Below are positions 26,353 to 38,480 of a DNA stretch of 64,000 nucleotides, one piece after another. The first letter of the stretch is position 1; every line of letters begins with the position of its first letter. This stretch comes from Ficedula albicollis (lineage: Eukaryota > Chordata > Aves > Passeriformes > Muscicapidae), in the NCBI RefSeq assembly GCF_000247815.1, contig NC_021671.1, forward strand, positions 23,082,340-23,146,339. The letters run 5' to 3'. The notes under the pieces are model-generated. The model had not been told where the DNA came from. It saw only the letters and a list, made by a program, of their open reading frames with translations, and did no database searches. A program made the translations under genes and the position numbers.

Positions 26353-29300
26353 GGCTATCTCGTTGTCCTGTGGTTATTCAGTAACTATGGTTTAGTATTT
26401 TGAAAGTGGCCTTCATTTCCATCATATCCATGGCTTCTAAATTCTCAGAATCCGAACGTCCATATCTGTGGGGTTCACCCCAGTATGTTCTCCAACACAT
26501 GGCTTCTTTCAATAAACTGTTCTTTCTTGCACCATGTAAGAGAGTGCCTTGTTCCTGTGTCCTTTCGCCGCTCCGTAACCCTTATACAGCAACAAAACTT
26601 CTAATTCTTCTTGCTTGTTTCATTTCATCAATGGGTTTTATTCATGTGTGGGAGCTAGATATAGTTTGTTTTGTATAGTATATTTATAGCAGTATGGAAT
26701 TATGCTTCACTGATATATATAAATTCAAATCAATCTTTTGACCTGTGTGTGGTTTCTTTCTTGTTACAGTGGTGAAAAAGCTAGCCTGCTTTTTTTTTGA
26801 GATTCCTCCTTTCCAGTAGGAATAAGAAATCTTGAAGTTGTATCATTATTTAGTGTTTATTTACTGCTCTCTAATTATTAGGGGAACATATAGATCTTCC
26901 TTTGTCTTTGATCAAAAGAAACATGTCCTTATCTGTTATACATGTGTGTAGGAAATGCGTCTTTATCAGCAGTGATCTCAGATTCCAGTTGGATTTTACA
27001 AAGTATGTATGCATAATTTTTCCGCAGATTTCAGATTTTATTCATGTGCTGTAATGCAACATATCTATCTATTTGAGCAAGTAAAATGTCCACATCAATG
27101 CTTTTGTCATCTACTCATGAAAATTAAAATCATGTTGATTTTCAAGCAATACAAATATGTAGAATTTTACAAAAGGTCAATGTCCAGAGTCCAAATGCTA
27201 TGACTTAAGGCAGAGTGAAAATAATATCTTTGGAAGAACAGTTGAAGGCTTTGTAAGCCAGGTATTTTAACTATAATTAATCAGAGGAGGAAAGGAGAGA
27301 AAGTTCTCTGGCATCCTGCTTGTTGGAGCATATACACTGCTTTATGGGTCTTACATATATTTAAATTAAATGTAGGATTCAAATGTGTTGACTAATTTGG
27401 GGATGTTCTTGTTTGGTCAGTTTGTGTTGTGTTTCTCAGCACCTAAAAAACTACATTCTAACACAGTATGAATAAGTAAGCCATTACCTGTTTTAATAGG
27501 TTTGACTCAAACTTGTTCATAAGTGCTATTCCATTGACAAACTGCAGCATAGCATAAGGGAGTGCTTTTAAGTCTGCAATCTGAACGTCGTTAAGCTTTT
27601 TTTCAGGAAAATAAATAAAATTTCATTCACAAGTCAGCTATGTGATATTTAAAATGCAGGAGACTATTGAAACTAGTGTATTTAGCTATAAAGTTGAACC
27701 TTTTACTTCAAATAGATTAACGTGTAATTATTGCAGAGACCCATAGGAAAATATTCATGTTCTAGAACTTTTTGTTTCCTTGCTTTGTTCAATTCTGCCT
27801 AGCTTGATATGTACTATTTAATAGGATAAGGATTGATTTTCAGTTTCAAATTTAAACTTAGGATAAGGATATTATGTCCTTCACCTGGTGAGTCTGAGAT
27901 ATAGAGGAAAAACTAGTTTATAAAAAAAAAGGAAAGAGAAAACTGTGAATTTTAAAAACTGTATTCTTAATTTACCTTCCTAGCTTACAGAAAGTACCGG
28001 TTGGCATTTTCAAGCAAAATGGAGGAATTTTTGTTACTGTTCTTTTTTCTTCTTTCTTGTGTTAGCCAGCTTAACACTTTTCAGAGCCCATTTATGTGTG
28101 TTTCTGTTGTGATACCTTTCCTGTGTATTTGAGGGGTCTCCAAGATCACTTGTAGTTATTTTCCCTTAACTGTAGTTGTTTAAGGAACATTTGCAAAGAG
28201 TAGCACAGGTGGGGGTTTTTTGCCTCTATTTTTAAGGTAAGTGTTTTTTGTGAACCCTTTGCTGCTCTGTTAAACATTCCAGACAACTGTGTTGGGTCTT
28301 TGTCTAATCTTTTGGCCCAACATCCCCTCTAGTTACTGAAAGGAGACATGGACTAGAGCACTCTGGCAGGTGGCAGAGAGTGTATTCTGCACTGCTCTAT
28401 GTTCACATGATGGTGAAATAGCCCCTGTGTTTCTCCTTTGCTTTCAGATCAGAATTGTCTTCTGATCTCAGCACACCAGATTACTGTGGTGAAGTAGGGA
28501 GCATTTGTCTAACATGCATGTGTTGTACTCATGGACTCTGTGCTGCTTTCTTCAGAGTGTTTTCTTCACGGTATCTTTGTTAAAGCTTAAAGTTGAATCA
28601 CTCCTGCATAATTCTTATGTATTCAGAAAATGGCACAGTGTCCACATAAATAATTTCACTATTTCATTATCTCCATTAAAAATATTTTTACATGGCAAAG
28701 GATGTGTTGTTAAGTGAAGTCCCTAGTTTTCTAAATAAATCTCATAAGAGTAACTTCTTTCTTTCCTTGTTTTTGCCTTTCATTTCTAAAGTGATGATAA
28801 TAAACATGTCTTTAGAAATACAGAAGTCAGAGATATGCATGAGAAGGAAATTAAAGCATGGCTAACAGCAGTAGCTGACTTCTCAGAGGAGACTACTTAA
28901 AAAGATAAACAGACTGGTAGAAAAGCCAGTGTTTGAGATCTTTGTTGAAACGAAGACAAGAGCTGGAAGTACATTTCATCTCCATATTAGTGTTAAATTA
29001 AATGTTAATGACCTTCTTTTTCAAAAATTTGTAGCGGGAGGAGGGGAGGAAAGGGTGAATTGTTTGTTTGTATTTAAAAAATAGCTTTAAGCCTAAAACC
29101 ACCTTTGACATATAAGCTGATAGTATCACTGCCAAAATTCAGTCTGAAGTTTACTCTTGTCTGAAATCCCCTGGAAATACAAGTGAGTGTGTTTTGCTCG
29201 AGTAATCTCTTGTAAATGCAGTGGTGCCAGCAGCACTGTAATAATGACCGTAATGTCTTTGAAGGCACTTAGAAGCTTCTTCTCAAAGACACTCTTAAAT

Positions 29301-29694
29301 AATTAAATCTTTTTTTCTTTTTTCAGTTTACATGGAATATGTAATGGTATACCCCCAAGTACTGGATTTTCTTCCTTCCTTTATTTTCTTTCTCATCAGA
29401 AGCATAAAGAGAGTATTTTAATTAGGATACTGCTTGCTAACTTGGACAGTAAAGAAAGGTGATGGAAGAGCAGGTCCAGATAGTTATTTGTTGAAACCCT
29501 AAGTTTCCTTTTCTTAATGCAAAAATGACAGCTTGAAAAACCTGGGTACCTCTGAGGTGATGGTCTTGCAGATAAAGGGAGGCTACATGCCTTTACTACA
29601 TGCACTCCTGGCAGTTTATATCTGACCATTTATGTGGTCTCTTGGCAAGACCAGCTGCTTACTTATTTGTACATTTTTTGGTTTTTTTTTCCAG

Positions 29695-29913
29695 ATACTG
29701 AGCGTCTCTATACAGAAGTATTTCAAGAGATCTGTCAGCGTTTTGGAAAGACCTATAGCTGGGATGTGAAATCCTCGGTTCTAGGTAGACAGGCCCCAGA
29801 AGCAGCAGAGCTTATTCTAAGTTCTCTAGATCTTCCAATAGCCAAAGAAGAGTTCTTAGTGGAGAGTAAAATGAAGCTGGAGAAGATATTCCATACTGCT
29901 GAGTTGATGCCAG
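29695..29913 (+). CDS. PUDP: PUDP exon 2 (pseudouridine-5'-phosphatase)
   Basis: PUDP removes the phosphate from pseudouridine 5'-monophosphate produced by RNA turnover; it is a cytosolic, Mg-dependent HAD hydrolase. This exon encodes 72 full codons, beginning [16 protein letters not shown] after a split Asp codon and ending ELMP before a split Gly. It matches about residues 21-94 of the roughly 228-residue human protein, which is the helical cap region following the catalytic DxD loop. The first base of the Asp codon must come from exon 1 (phase 1). The acceptor is a long T tract plus CCAG and the donor is G|gtatgt. Without splicing, the frame runs on into the intron and stops at 29949-29951. 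Identification rests on strong protein similarity recalled for vertebrate PUDP. Confidence 0.94.
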
Positions 29914-30150
29914 GTATGTTTCTTTGCAGCATTTATAAACTCTGGAATTAATTAAATGCTAATCAAGGTAGAAATTTGTATTCTGCTTTCTGCAAAGCAG
30001 TTGCTCTTACAGACTATGTTTCATTTCTCTTATTTTAGATAATTTACCCAAATCTACCTGTTTATTTATCTGTTTAAAAGGACATTTTACCTATTAAAGT
30101 TGACAGAATTTTTATTTAGTAAGCTAGACATTCTTTATAATTGTTGTTGG

Positions 30151-30290
30151 CAGCTGTGTTTTACCTGGCCGTAAGCATCGTCTGACTTTGTTAAGCACAA
30201 ATGCATTTGCGTGCACATCTCAGCTGTGTTTTACCTGGCCGTAAGCATCGTCTGACTTTGTTAAGCACAAATGCATTTGCCTGCACATCT
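30151..30290. repeat. Adjacent direct duplication, 70-bp unit
   Basis: Copies 30151-30220 and 30221-30290 both start cagctgtgttttacctgg and end tgcacatct. I see one substitution (ttgcgtgc versus ttgcctgc). Confidence 0.95.
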
Positions 30291-30401
30291 AAAAGTATAT
30301 GAGCCCATGGGATTCTGTTGGTATTAATCTTGACTAACCTGAAAATAAAAGTATATGAGCCCATGGGATTCTGTTGGCATTAATCTTGACTAGCCTGAAA
30401 G
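30291..30401. repeat. Second, independent adjacent duplication, 56-bp unit
   Basis: Copies 30291-30346 and 30347-30401 start aaaagtatatgagcccatgg and end gactaacctgaaa or gactagcctgaaa, with two substitutions. It abuts the preceding 70-bp duplication with no gap, yet the units are unrelated. Confidence 0.95.
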
Positions 30402-31639
30402 CTGTAGTTCAAGTACAGTGTCTGAGTGTGTCAGTGGAGAAGGAAGGTTTTTCAGGTTATCCGAAGACAGGTGAGTATCCTTACCTTCTGAAGATATGTG
30501 TCTTTTACCAGTGATAGTGCAGGATGCTCAAGTGAGTAGCTTCAGTGAGGGACCTCAAGATAAGCAAGAGGATGAATCTTATCTGTAGTGTAAATACATT
30601 CTTTTGTATTCAATTACATTTAGGTTTGAGACAAATCATTTAGGCTTAGAGACAAATCTTCAGCCATGCAACATATCAGTACCTAAAGCTAGGAGTGCAG
30701 CTAACCTTATATACCATGTTAAACTTTCTGGAGCCAATATCAATAATTTATGATGGGGGAAAAAAGCCAGAAAAACAAAACTGCAGAAGGAGAGGACTAT
30801 AAGAAAAGTATTAGAAGTGAAATAACTGCATGTCATCATACATGTTTAACAGTTACCATTTTTTCTCTTTGAACATGTGCTCATTTGTTCTGACAGTTTC
30901 TACAGTGCATTAATATTTTAATTTTTAGATACTTTTTTATACCTAGTTTCATAATACATTAAGAAGATGAAAGTTTAAAATATGTGATATGTTGGGAATA
31001 AATAACAAGTAGCAAAAATGTGTGGTTTTTTCAGCAGTTTAAAAAAATAGTATATATGTGTCTAACTTAGTTCTCTCTCTTAGTTATCTCTCTAAAGTCT
31101 TTTATATGCAAGATTTTTCAAATTGCCTCTCTCTCACTAATAGATCCACCTGAAACTGTAAGCCTAGTTAAACTTTGCAGAAAAACAATCAAGTTGGATT
31201 GCTGTGTTTTTCGTTTTCCATCTCAAGCTTCTGGGATTGACTTTTCAAATTGGGTTTTGCAAGCCAAACAAAAAAAAACCTTTTCTGGGTTTAGAAAATT
31301 CCAGAAAATTTAGAAAATTTAGATGAACAGACTGCGTAAAATGTTAGGTGGCACAGAAGATGTTTCTTGTATTGTAAAGAAACAGTACAAGTTATTGATA
31401 CTATCAGATGGGTATTCCATGCTTGCTGAAGACTATGATAATGTGGCTAAGCTGGCTAGAACAGAGTTAGAAAGGTGTTGGGACAGAAAAGCCAAAGGAA
31501 ACATGAGGTTTTCTACTGTTCCTGCTTCAAAAAGTGAATTTTGGCCTCACTGAAGCTGGACTATTATAGATTAAATAAGATGCCTTAAGTTTTTGCTTTT
31601 TTATTTTCCAGATTCTGTACTGCATTAGTATGTAACTCT

Positions 31640-32052
31640 GAGCTTCATATGAGGTTTCAGCAAGTTCTCTTCACAGTTTAGTTAGACAAAACAAGCCTTT
31701 TCCAGCCTGAGGACTGTTAGTTAGACAAAACAAGCCTTTTCCAGCCTGAGAACTGAGGACACCGTTGCAGCTTCAGGCCCAAAAAGTATGAGCAAGAGTG
31801 AATTGAGGAGAGCAGTCTGGGAGGATGGGACTTCATAACCTGAAGCTATAATTGAACAATTAACCCAAATATGTAAATGGAACAAAACTTACAAAAGTGT
31901 GAAAATGTGTGACTGGTCACCCATCTTGGGTGGAGCCACGGCTGGGCTCTTTTACTGCCCAAGATGTATTCTTTGAAGGCCTTTATAATAAATACCTGCT
32001 TTATTCCTTTAACACTGTCTAACCTCTGTTCTGGGTAGCCTCTCAAGGCATC
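31640..32052 (+). mobile_element. Probable ERV solo LTR
   Basis: The right half looks like R-U5: ataataaatacctgctttat supplies AATAAA, followed by tctaacctctgttctggg and a terminus ctctcaaggcatca ending in CA. The left part (gagcagtctgggaggatg, cttcataacctgaagc, then tgtgactggtcacccatc) resembles LTRs I associate with songbird genomes, though I cannot name the family. The left boundary is uncertain and no target duplication is evident. A 39-bp duplication lies within it. Confidence 0.6.
31679..31755. repeat. Adjacent direct duplication, 39-bp unit, inside an LTR
   Basis: The string tagttagacaaaacaagcc continuing to tccagcctgag occurs at 31679 and 31718, with one substitution near the end (gaggact versus gagaact). 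Confidence 0.9.
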
Positions 32053-33057
32053 AAAACAAGCAAAATTCCTATTAGGAAAAGCAAGTAAACATTTTCATCA
32101 TCACCAAAATTCAGTTCAACTGATTATCTTTTCAGTTGAACTAAATACACGTGATAACTTTTTTCAGTCTATATTCTAAAGTAGAATTTATGTGAGCTAG
32201 GATACAAGCTGAATTGCCGTGAATTTTGGGAAACCAGGTTGATGACAGCTAATAAGCTAGAGGAAAATATCTCCAGCTACTTATTATTAAATTTCTTTTA
32301 GAACTGCTCTCCAATTAACCAAATTTTTAAATCTCATTCTGTCTTTGTGTCCTGTGAGGATGTTTATTAATGGATTGTGGATTTATTCAACAATCACTTA
32401 ATGTTCTTGAATTAAGAATGGGCTTCTTGCGTGTGTTGTACAAGATGTAAGATTGTGGTAACATTTTGAGTTTACATTGTTCTCTGACTAAACTGATTTT
32501 TCAGATGGTTACAGGAAAATACAGTAAAGTGAAAGTAAATTGTATTAACAGTGTGAGAGGACTCTAAAGTGCTGTATCTTTGGTCATCTTTTGAAAGTTA
32601 ATAGGCGGGTGAGGTTCCATTTTCCAATCAGTTTCTAAAGGTTGTCCAAAAAATTGGTTTGACATTTGATTTGGTGGAAAGCACTGTTAAGCAATTACCA
32701 GTGATGTTTAAAAAAGTGACTCAAAGTGGAACTTGTTTCTGGATGAGCTATGCACATGATCTTGCCAAAGATGATAGCTCTGTAAATTTCTAAATCAAGT
32801 AATTGACAGGTATGTCATTGATGATTAAGGATAGTGTGGAAGTTGAATGAATATTTAATTGGCAAAGCAGTTCTTTTTCTGACAAGTTCTGGTTCCAGCT
32901 GAGATAGAGTTTATTTTTTTCTTAGTAGCAGGTGAAGTGCTGTGTTTTGGATTTAGTATAAGAATAAAGTTGATAACAAACACACTGATGTTTAAGTAGT
33001 GCTTACCCCAAATCAAGGATTTCTCATTCTTTCATGGTCTTCCAGTGAATAGATGCA

Positions 33058-33529
33058 CAATAAGCCAGGAGGGAGCATGGCCAGGACAGCTCATCTGAAG
33101 TGGCCAAAGGAATATTCCATACCATAGCACCCCATAAATTCCCAGTGTATAAACCAGGGCTGTTACCCAGGAGAGGAACCAATTGTGGCTTGCAGGTGGT
33201 CAGGGCATCAGTCTATAGGTACCCAGGAGAGGAACCAATTGTGGCTTGCAGATGGTCTGGGCATCAGTCTATAGATGGTGATCAATTGTACTGTGCATCA
33301 CTCTTCTTAGGTTTTGTCTGTCTCTGCCCCTCTCCCTTTCATTGTACGACTGGTAGTATTAATATTATCATTATTGCTTTGATTGCTTGTAATTATTAAT
33401 CTGTTCTTATCTCAACCCACAAGTTGTTTTTTTTCCTAATTCTTCTTCCTGACCCACCAGGTAGGAAACGTGCACTAAGTGAGAAGCTGTGAGGTACTTA
33501 ATGTCCATCTGGGGTTAAACCATGGCACA
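33058..33529 (+). mobile_element. ERVL-type solo LTR
   Basis: The 3' end carries ctggggttaaaccatggcac, the characteristic terminal motif of avian ERVL-class LTRs. It is preceded by tgagaagctgtgaggtactt and by tatctcaacccacaagttg. Upstream are gccaaaggaatattccatac and a TATA-like gtgtataaaccagg at about 33145. The matching inverted 5' terminal motif is not seen, so the left end is truncated or lies slightly elsewhere. There is no internal ERV sequence. It lies in PUDP intron 2 in the sense orientation. Confidence 0.78.
33164..33275. repeat. Adjacent direct duplication, 56-bp unit, inside the ERVL LTR
   Basis: Copies 33164-33219 and 33220-33275 both run tacccaggagaggaaccaat to gcatcagtctatag, with about three differences. 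Confidence 0.93.
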
Positions 33530-34126
33530 GGCTGTATGACAGGCATACCACTTAGCATACAACACCTCTGAGACATAAGTGGCTGCAGACAGAATTTTAG
33601 CTATTTCAGTATGTCCAGACTGACAGACAAGCTTCAGTATATCAGTCTGTGGTCAAAATACAAATTTAATCTAAGGAGAAGCCCCATCCATTTCTAATAT
33701 GGTATCTTCTGGTAATTATTTGAGAGTTTTTCACAGTTAGATTTATTTTTAGTTCTAAAAGAATCTTAAGGAGTGGTAATTTCGATTCAGTGGAGAAAGA
33801 AATTAATCCAAGATGACACTTACAAAATGATAGGCCTGCCACTAGCTGCTTTTCTAAATATTTCTGTCAGAGTACAGACATTGTTATCTACAAGAGTAAT
33901 GCAGTAGGCATTCTGTTTCTGCAAATGCATTTTGAGTATTTCTATGTTGCAGAGAAGTGCATAGTCAGAAGAAGAGGGAATGACAAGCAGAACAGAAGAA
34001 AACCATGCATATGTATATTTACCTATATGTACATAGGTGTTCTTTTGCATAAACCTAGAATATGTAAAGAGTGAGAAAAACTGAATTCCAAATTATACGA
34101 CTGCCAACAGTTGCTGTAATCATGTC

Positions 34127-34234
34127 AGGGTTGTGAAACTACTGTTATTCTTTTGCCATAGTCTCTCAGTTTTGGCTCACAGGGTTGTGAAACTACTGTT
34201 ATTCTTTTGCCGTAGTCTCTCAGTTTTGGCTCAT
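34127..34234. repeat. Adjacent direct duplication, 54-bp unit
   Basis: Copies 34127-34180 and 34181-34234 both start agggttgtgaaactactg and end gttttggctca, with two differences (gccata versus gccgta; final c versus t). Confidence 0.95.
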
Positions 34235-35185
34235 CATCACAAAGCACAGATCTTTAAGGATTGTGTGGCTGTGTATGCCTTTCAGACATTTTCCATTCCT
34301 GGGTTGTTTTCATGATAACTAGGATTTATTTGTTGCATCTTCTCTTCAGCCAGTGCAGAATGTGATGTGCATACTATTTTCCAGTTCAAGTACTGTTGAC
34401 TGTCCCTTGCAGCCATGAGGAGATAATTTCAGACCTCAATTTTAGTACCAAATGAAGCCAGTCAGAAAGCACAAAAAGAGAAGAAAGGTAAACAGGTCAA
34501 ATTTCAATGGCAACTCATTCCAGATTTCTTTTTTCTTGAACAGTTCATTCAACCAACGATCTAATTTGCTTCGTTATTGCTTCCTTGATTCATATTGTGC
34601 CCTTGACACAGACTTCCTACCATGATCTTTTCTTTTCCTTGCTGTTTTTGTTTTAATGGTAAGAAGCTCTGGGGAGTCCATGCTGGGCTCAGTAGCCTGT
34701 AACCCCTAGAGATCAGCCAATCAGCTGCAAACTTGGAATGATACTTCCTGTTTGGCTGATACCAAGCATTTGGCCTTTACATCACGTCCTAAAGGACTGC
34801 GTCCCAAATGCTTTTATCAGGAAATCAGCAACACAGTTGATTCAGGTTTTGAATTATGTAAAATTTAGTACTTACATTCCTTCTATGGTCATGCATGTGT
34901 CAGTCCAGATTAATATGAGGGTAATAATTTGATGAATAGGAAGTTTCTCCAAGCAGAAGTATCTCTGGTACTTTTTAGGGAGCAATAAGATGAGAAGATA
35001 AAATTCCTTATTAGTAGTCATTGCCTTCCAAAGTGGGGGGGTAGGCTGTGGGTTTCTACCTTCACTTTTTTAGCTAATGAAAGGATGGCATAGCATTGCA
35101 AAAAGCATTTTTAAACAGCATGTCATAACAAATAAAGAAGCAGACTGATGTGTGAGTTGTGTTTCCATAGTGTCATAAGATTCAA

Positions 35186-35399
35186 GAATAGAATAGAATA
35201 GAATAGAATAGAATAGAATAGAATAGAATAGAATAGAATAGAATAGAATAGAATAGAATAGAATAGAATAGAATAGAATAGAATAGAATAGAATAGAATA
35301 GAATAGAATAGAATAGAATAGAATAGAATAGAATAGAATAGAATAGAATAGAATAGAATAGAATAGAATAGAATAGAATAGAATAGAACAGAACAGAAC
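35186..35399. repeat. (GAATA)n pentanucleotide microsatellite, about 40 copies
   Basis: The array of gaata units is almost perfect, with variant gaaca units at its right end next to a CR1 3' end. The order suggests that it grew from the CR1 tail, whose reverse complement is CA/TAGAAT-rich. Confidence 0.95.
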
Positions 35400-35485
35400 T
35401 ATTTCAGTTGGAAGGGACCTAGAAATGTCATCTAGTCCAGCTGCCTTTTCAGGACTGACCAAGTTAAAGCATTTGTGAAAATTAA
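35400..35485 (-). mobile_element. CR1 LINE 3'-end fragment
   Basis: The + strand shows tcagttggaagggacctaga, atctagtccagctgcc and aggactgaccaagttaaagc, the antisense of a CR1 3' end. It is heavily 5'-truncated and leads straight into the GAATA array at its 3' tail side. Confidence 0.82.
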
Positions 35486-36475
35486 ACCAAGCAGTGGGTA
35501 ACCCCACCTCTGACACTGTCACCTTCACAGCAGCAATCTTGACTTCACTTAAGGATTGAGAGCAAGTGTATAAAATTAATAGCAACAGTGATGGGCTTGC
35601 CATTGTTGTAGCACACCAAATTAAATAAAAAATATTTTAAAATAATTTTGTTACTTAAGTTAACAGACAGCATCTTCTTTATCTAAGTGAGGTTGTTTTT
35701 TTTGCTGAATGCTTTTAGTGTTCAGAGGCTGCTGAGTTTTCTTGCCATAGATTTGTTTTTGTGAACCTAAGAATTATCATGAAATTGGTTAGAAATCTAA
35801 TCAACCTGACAAAGCTCTGAGTGCTAATGTTAACTTTTCTTTGATTAAAGAAAGTGATGAAATCTTGAAAAGTCAAATTAAATAAATAAAAAAGTTACAC
35901 CACCCCCAGCTACCCCTCCCAAGAAAGCATAAGCATATATAGATAAAATAAAAAATACATAAGGAAAGATCTGTTTGACCATGAAATACAGTTTTTGTTC
36001 TCTGTTAAAAAGAACTTTGTAGCAAATTTCCATACTCTATTTTTTCAAACCATCACATTTCTTATTAAAAAATTTGGAAAGAAAGTCTTTCTTTTGGATC
36101 ATAATTACAGTTGACAATAATATAAATATTACTAACAGTAGTATGACTCATTAGTACATAGTACAAAGGAAAGTGGTCTCTATAGCTTACTTAAATAAGG
36201 AGAATGAGTATCTTTTCAACAATGAAAATTAACTGGCAACCAAATGATTGTGATTATGAAATACAGACAAACATAGCACAGGGCTGTAACTGGATTCACT
36301 TACCAAATAACTAGTAACTGCCTTGAAAGAGGGATAAGACAATCTGTAAAATTTTCTTCATACCTCACTTTTTCTAAAGTATTTTTGTAGTCCCAAAACT
36401 ATGTCAAAGGATACTCAGCAGCAGTGGGTAGCACTAAAGTTGTTACTTTAATCATAATTATTTGAGGCCTGTGTG

Positions 36476-36542
36476 AGTGAGGCTTGTTGGACTCAATGAT
36501 GCTTGTGAAACTCTTCCAAGTCAGCTTATTCTGTGATTCTGG
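36476..36542 (+). mobile_element. CR1-type 3' end fragment
   Basis: The text gttggactcaatgatgcttg, then ctcttccaagtcagc and attctgtgattctggg matches the sense 3' terminus of CR1 (or a SINE with a CR1 tail), including two copies of the ATTCTGTG-like tail motif. It is too short to assign further. Confidence 0.7.
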
Positions 36543-36639
36543 GAAATGAGAAGTAGTATTTTTATTAAACAAATTAAAATGTGGAGGATCTTTTGCACGT
36601 AGTAAGTCATCTTCATATCAGCTTTTAAATACCCATTTT

Positions 36640-36730
36640 CTATTTTGAGTTGTTTACAGAGTTTGCGTGTCTACTTTTTGAGTCTATTTTGAGTTGTTTA
36701 CAGAGTTTGCGTGTGTCTACTTTTTGAATA
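36640..36730. repeat. Adjacent direct duplication, 44-bp unit
   Basis: Copies start at 36640 and 36684, both ctattttgagttgtttacag followed by agtttgcgtgt. The second has an extra gt. Confidence 0.92.
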
Positions 36731-37613
36731 AAACAGCTATGAGGTAATCCTACATTATATTGTTTCTTAGATTATTAGATGTCTGACACTGTAATTGCTT
36801 TAATAAGGACAATGATCATTTAGAAGAATATGAGGTATTACTGTATATGAGGGTTCTGTCTTCCAGCCTGCTTAAAATGTTTTTTCTGTTGGTTAACACT
36901 TTAGCTAAATTAGTTGTAAATTATAAAGGAATATTATGTATGATGATTGGGGCAGATCTGAAAGCCCTGTGAGCTGTTTGGATTTTGTTTAAGGGTGAAA
37001 AAATGTGGATATGTCTGCAATATGTCCTTCCTACCAGGGAATGTTAGCTTTCAGATTAATTGAGAGCAATACACACACACATTTGCTCCATTGTCTATTG
37101 ATTTCTTGGTTTTCTTTCTGAGATTGTATTGTGGATAAGATACTGTTAATCATAAATAAGCTGTAATTGGTACCTAGGTGCCACTCGGGGAAGAGCTAAG
37201 CAGTGGCAAGAGGGTTATAGTACCCTGTGGTGTTTGCAAAAGGATTTTGAAGCTTAGTTTTCATACAATCTGCCTTATAAATTGTAGGTGTTTAACTTAT
37301 TATGGTCCTATTTTCAACGTATGCTTTTTCTTGAGAGAAGGTCTTGTGAAGTTCATTTTCAAGGGCTTTTTATTACACAGCTTATGTTCATCATTTTAGG
37401 ATTGAGACATTAGAGAGGACAGGGGGGCTGTCTGTGTAGGCCTGACCATTTATGTGACCTTGCTCCTGCACTCTGTGCTGACAGTACACAAACCAGCTGT
37501 TTTCCTGAAGCTGGAAGACTGTAGGACTTCGGGTGTGTGTATAAGACCATCAAACAGTGGATTTTCAGGCTTGGCTATTGTCAGAGCTTGCTATGTGATT
37601 GCCTGTATGATGG

Positions 37614-37993
37614 TGTTATGATTTCAAATGAATCAACTGCAAGCAGAAATAAGAGAACCAGTGTGGTGAGTGAGGGTCCATAGTGAATCTCCAGGCAGGT
37701 GTGAAGGAGAGACACATTATTAAAAAAAACAGGCCTTTTTAAGAAGTTAGCCCATTATCAGCTACGTACTTTTAAATCATAACAAACAATTCAACCAACC
37801 ACCATATACCAGGATGCGAATCCATAATGGTTACATAACTTATTTTTCTGCCCCTAATTCAGCTGAGTCTCTTTCCCACAGTCCTTTTCTGCTTAGCCAA
37901 AATAACAGGCCTGAGCCATGATGTTACAAGGCCTTCCCTTTATAAGGTTTACCTATATGCAACACACCAGACATTCAGCTGGGGAGCAGAGGA
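37614..37993 (-). mobile_element. Candidate LTR-like element, weak
   Basis: The segment begins TG (tgttatgatttcaaatg) and could end at cagacattca. Its composition differs from its flanks, with runs such as aatccataatggttac and ccttccctttataagg. This is pattern recognition only; no target duplication or polyadenylation signal was confirmed. Confidence 0.25.
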
Positions 37994-38316
37994 AACTGAA
38001 ATTAAGGTTCAATCTTGAAGCACCATGTATAATTCTCTTCCTTATGTAAAGTGTTTTCCCGGTTTATCATGGATATCACTTTCTTGCTTATCTTGAAAAA
38101 CATTCTTGTATAATTCTGTAACATAGACAGAAGTTTGGTTGGAGACTAACATTTGAAAAAAATAGACGAGCTTTGTAATCTTTCCTTCTTTATCTGAAAG
38201 CATTTCAAAAGAAATAGATCTTAATCTGGACATGCAGAAGTGGTACAAGTTAAGAACAGTGTTTGATTCAGAGATAGATAAATAGAGGAAAAGGGATGGT
38301 AAAAAAATTTGAAATT

Positions 38317-38480
38317 ATATGAAATAAAATGTAGCAAAAATGTATGTACTGTTCACTGTTCTAAACTATTGTGCATGACACAGAGATCATATATGAAATA
38401 AAATGTAGCAAAAATGTATGTGCTGTTCACTATTCTAAACTATTGTGCATGACACAGAGATCGGTGCATGACACAGAGAT
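38317..38480. repeat. Adjacent direct duplication, 74-bp unit, plus a short third piece
   Basis: Copies start at 38317 and 38391 (atatgaaataaaatgtagc to gtgcatgacacagagatc). A third fragment at about 38464-38480 repeats only gtgcatgacacagagat. Copies 1 and 2 differ at two positions. Confidence 0.93.

Larger units (their letters stand above)
25600..26600. mobile_element. Possible ERV/LTR-derived region, unclassified
   Basis: Several LTR-like traits cluster here. They include a purine-rich stretch, tcaagggggggattagcc strings that resemble a polypurine tract, an AATAAA in ctttcaataaactgttc at about 26512, and a downstream cgccgctccgtaacccttat string ending in CA at 26593. GC content is higher than in the surrounding intron. 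I could not define both ends, orientation or a target-site duplication, and no retroviral protein is recognisable. Confidence 0.35.

Noticed and set aside
31323..31553. 76-codon + strand frame in intron 2
   Set aside because: No splice sites in phase with PUDP and no domain that I recognise; length is within chance expectation.
35070..35603. 177-codon minus-strand frame with an Ile-Leu-Phe-Tyr-Ser pattern
   Set aside because: It is the translation of the GAATA microsatellite.
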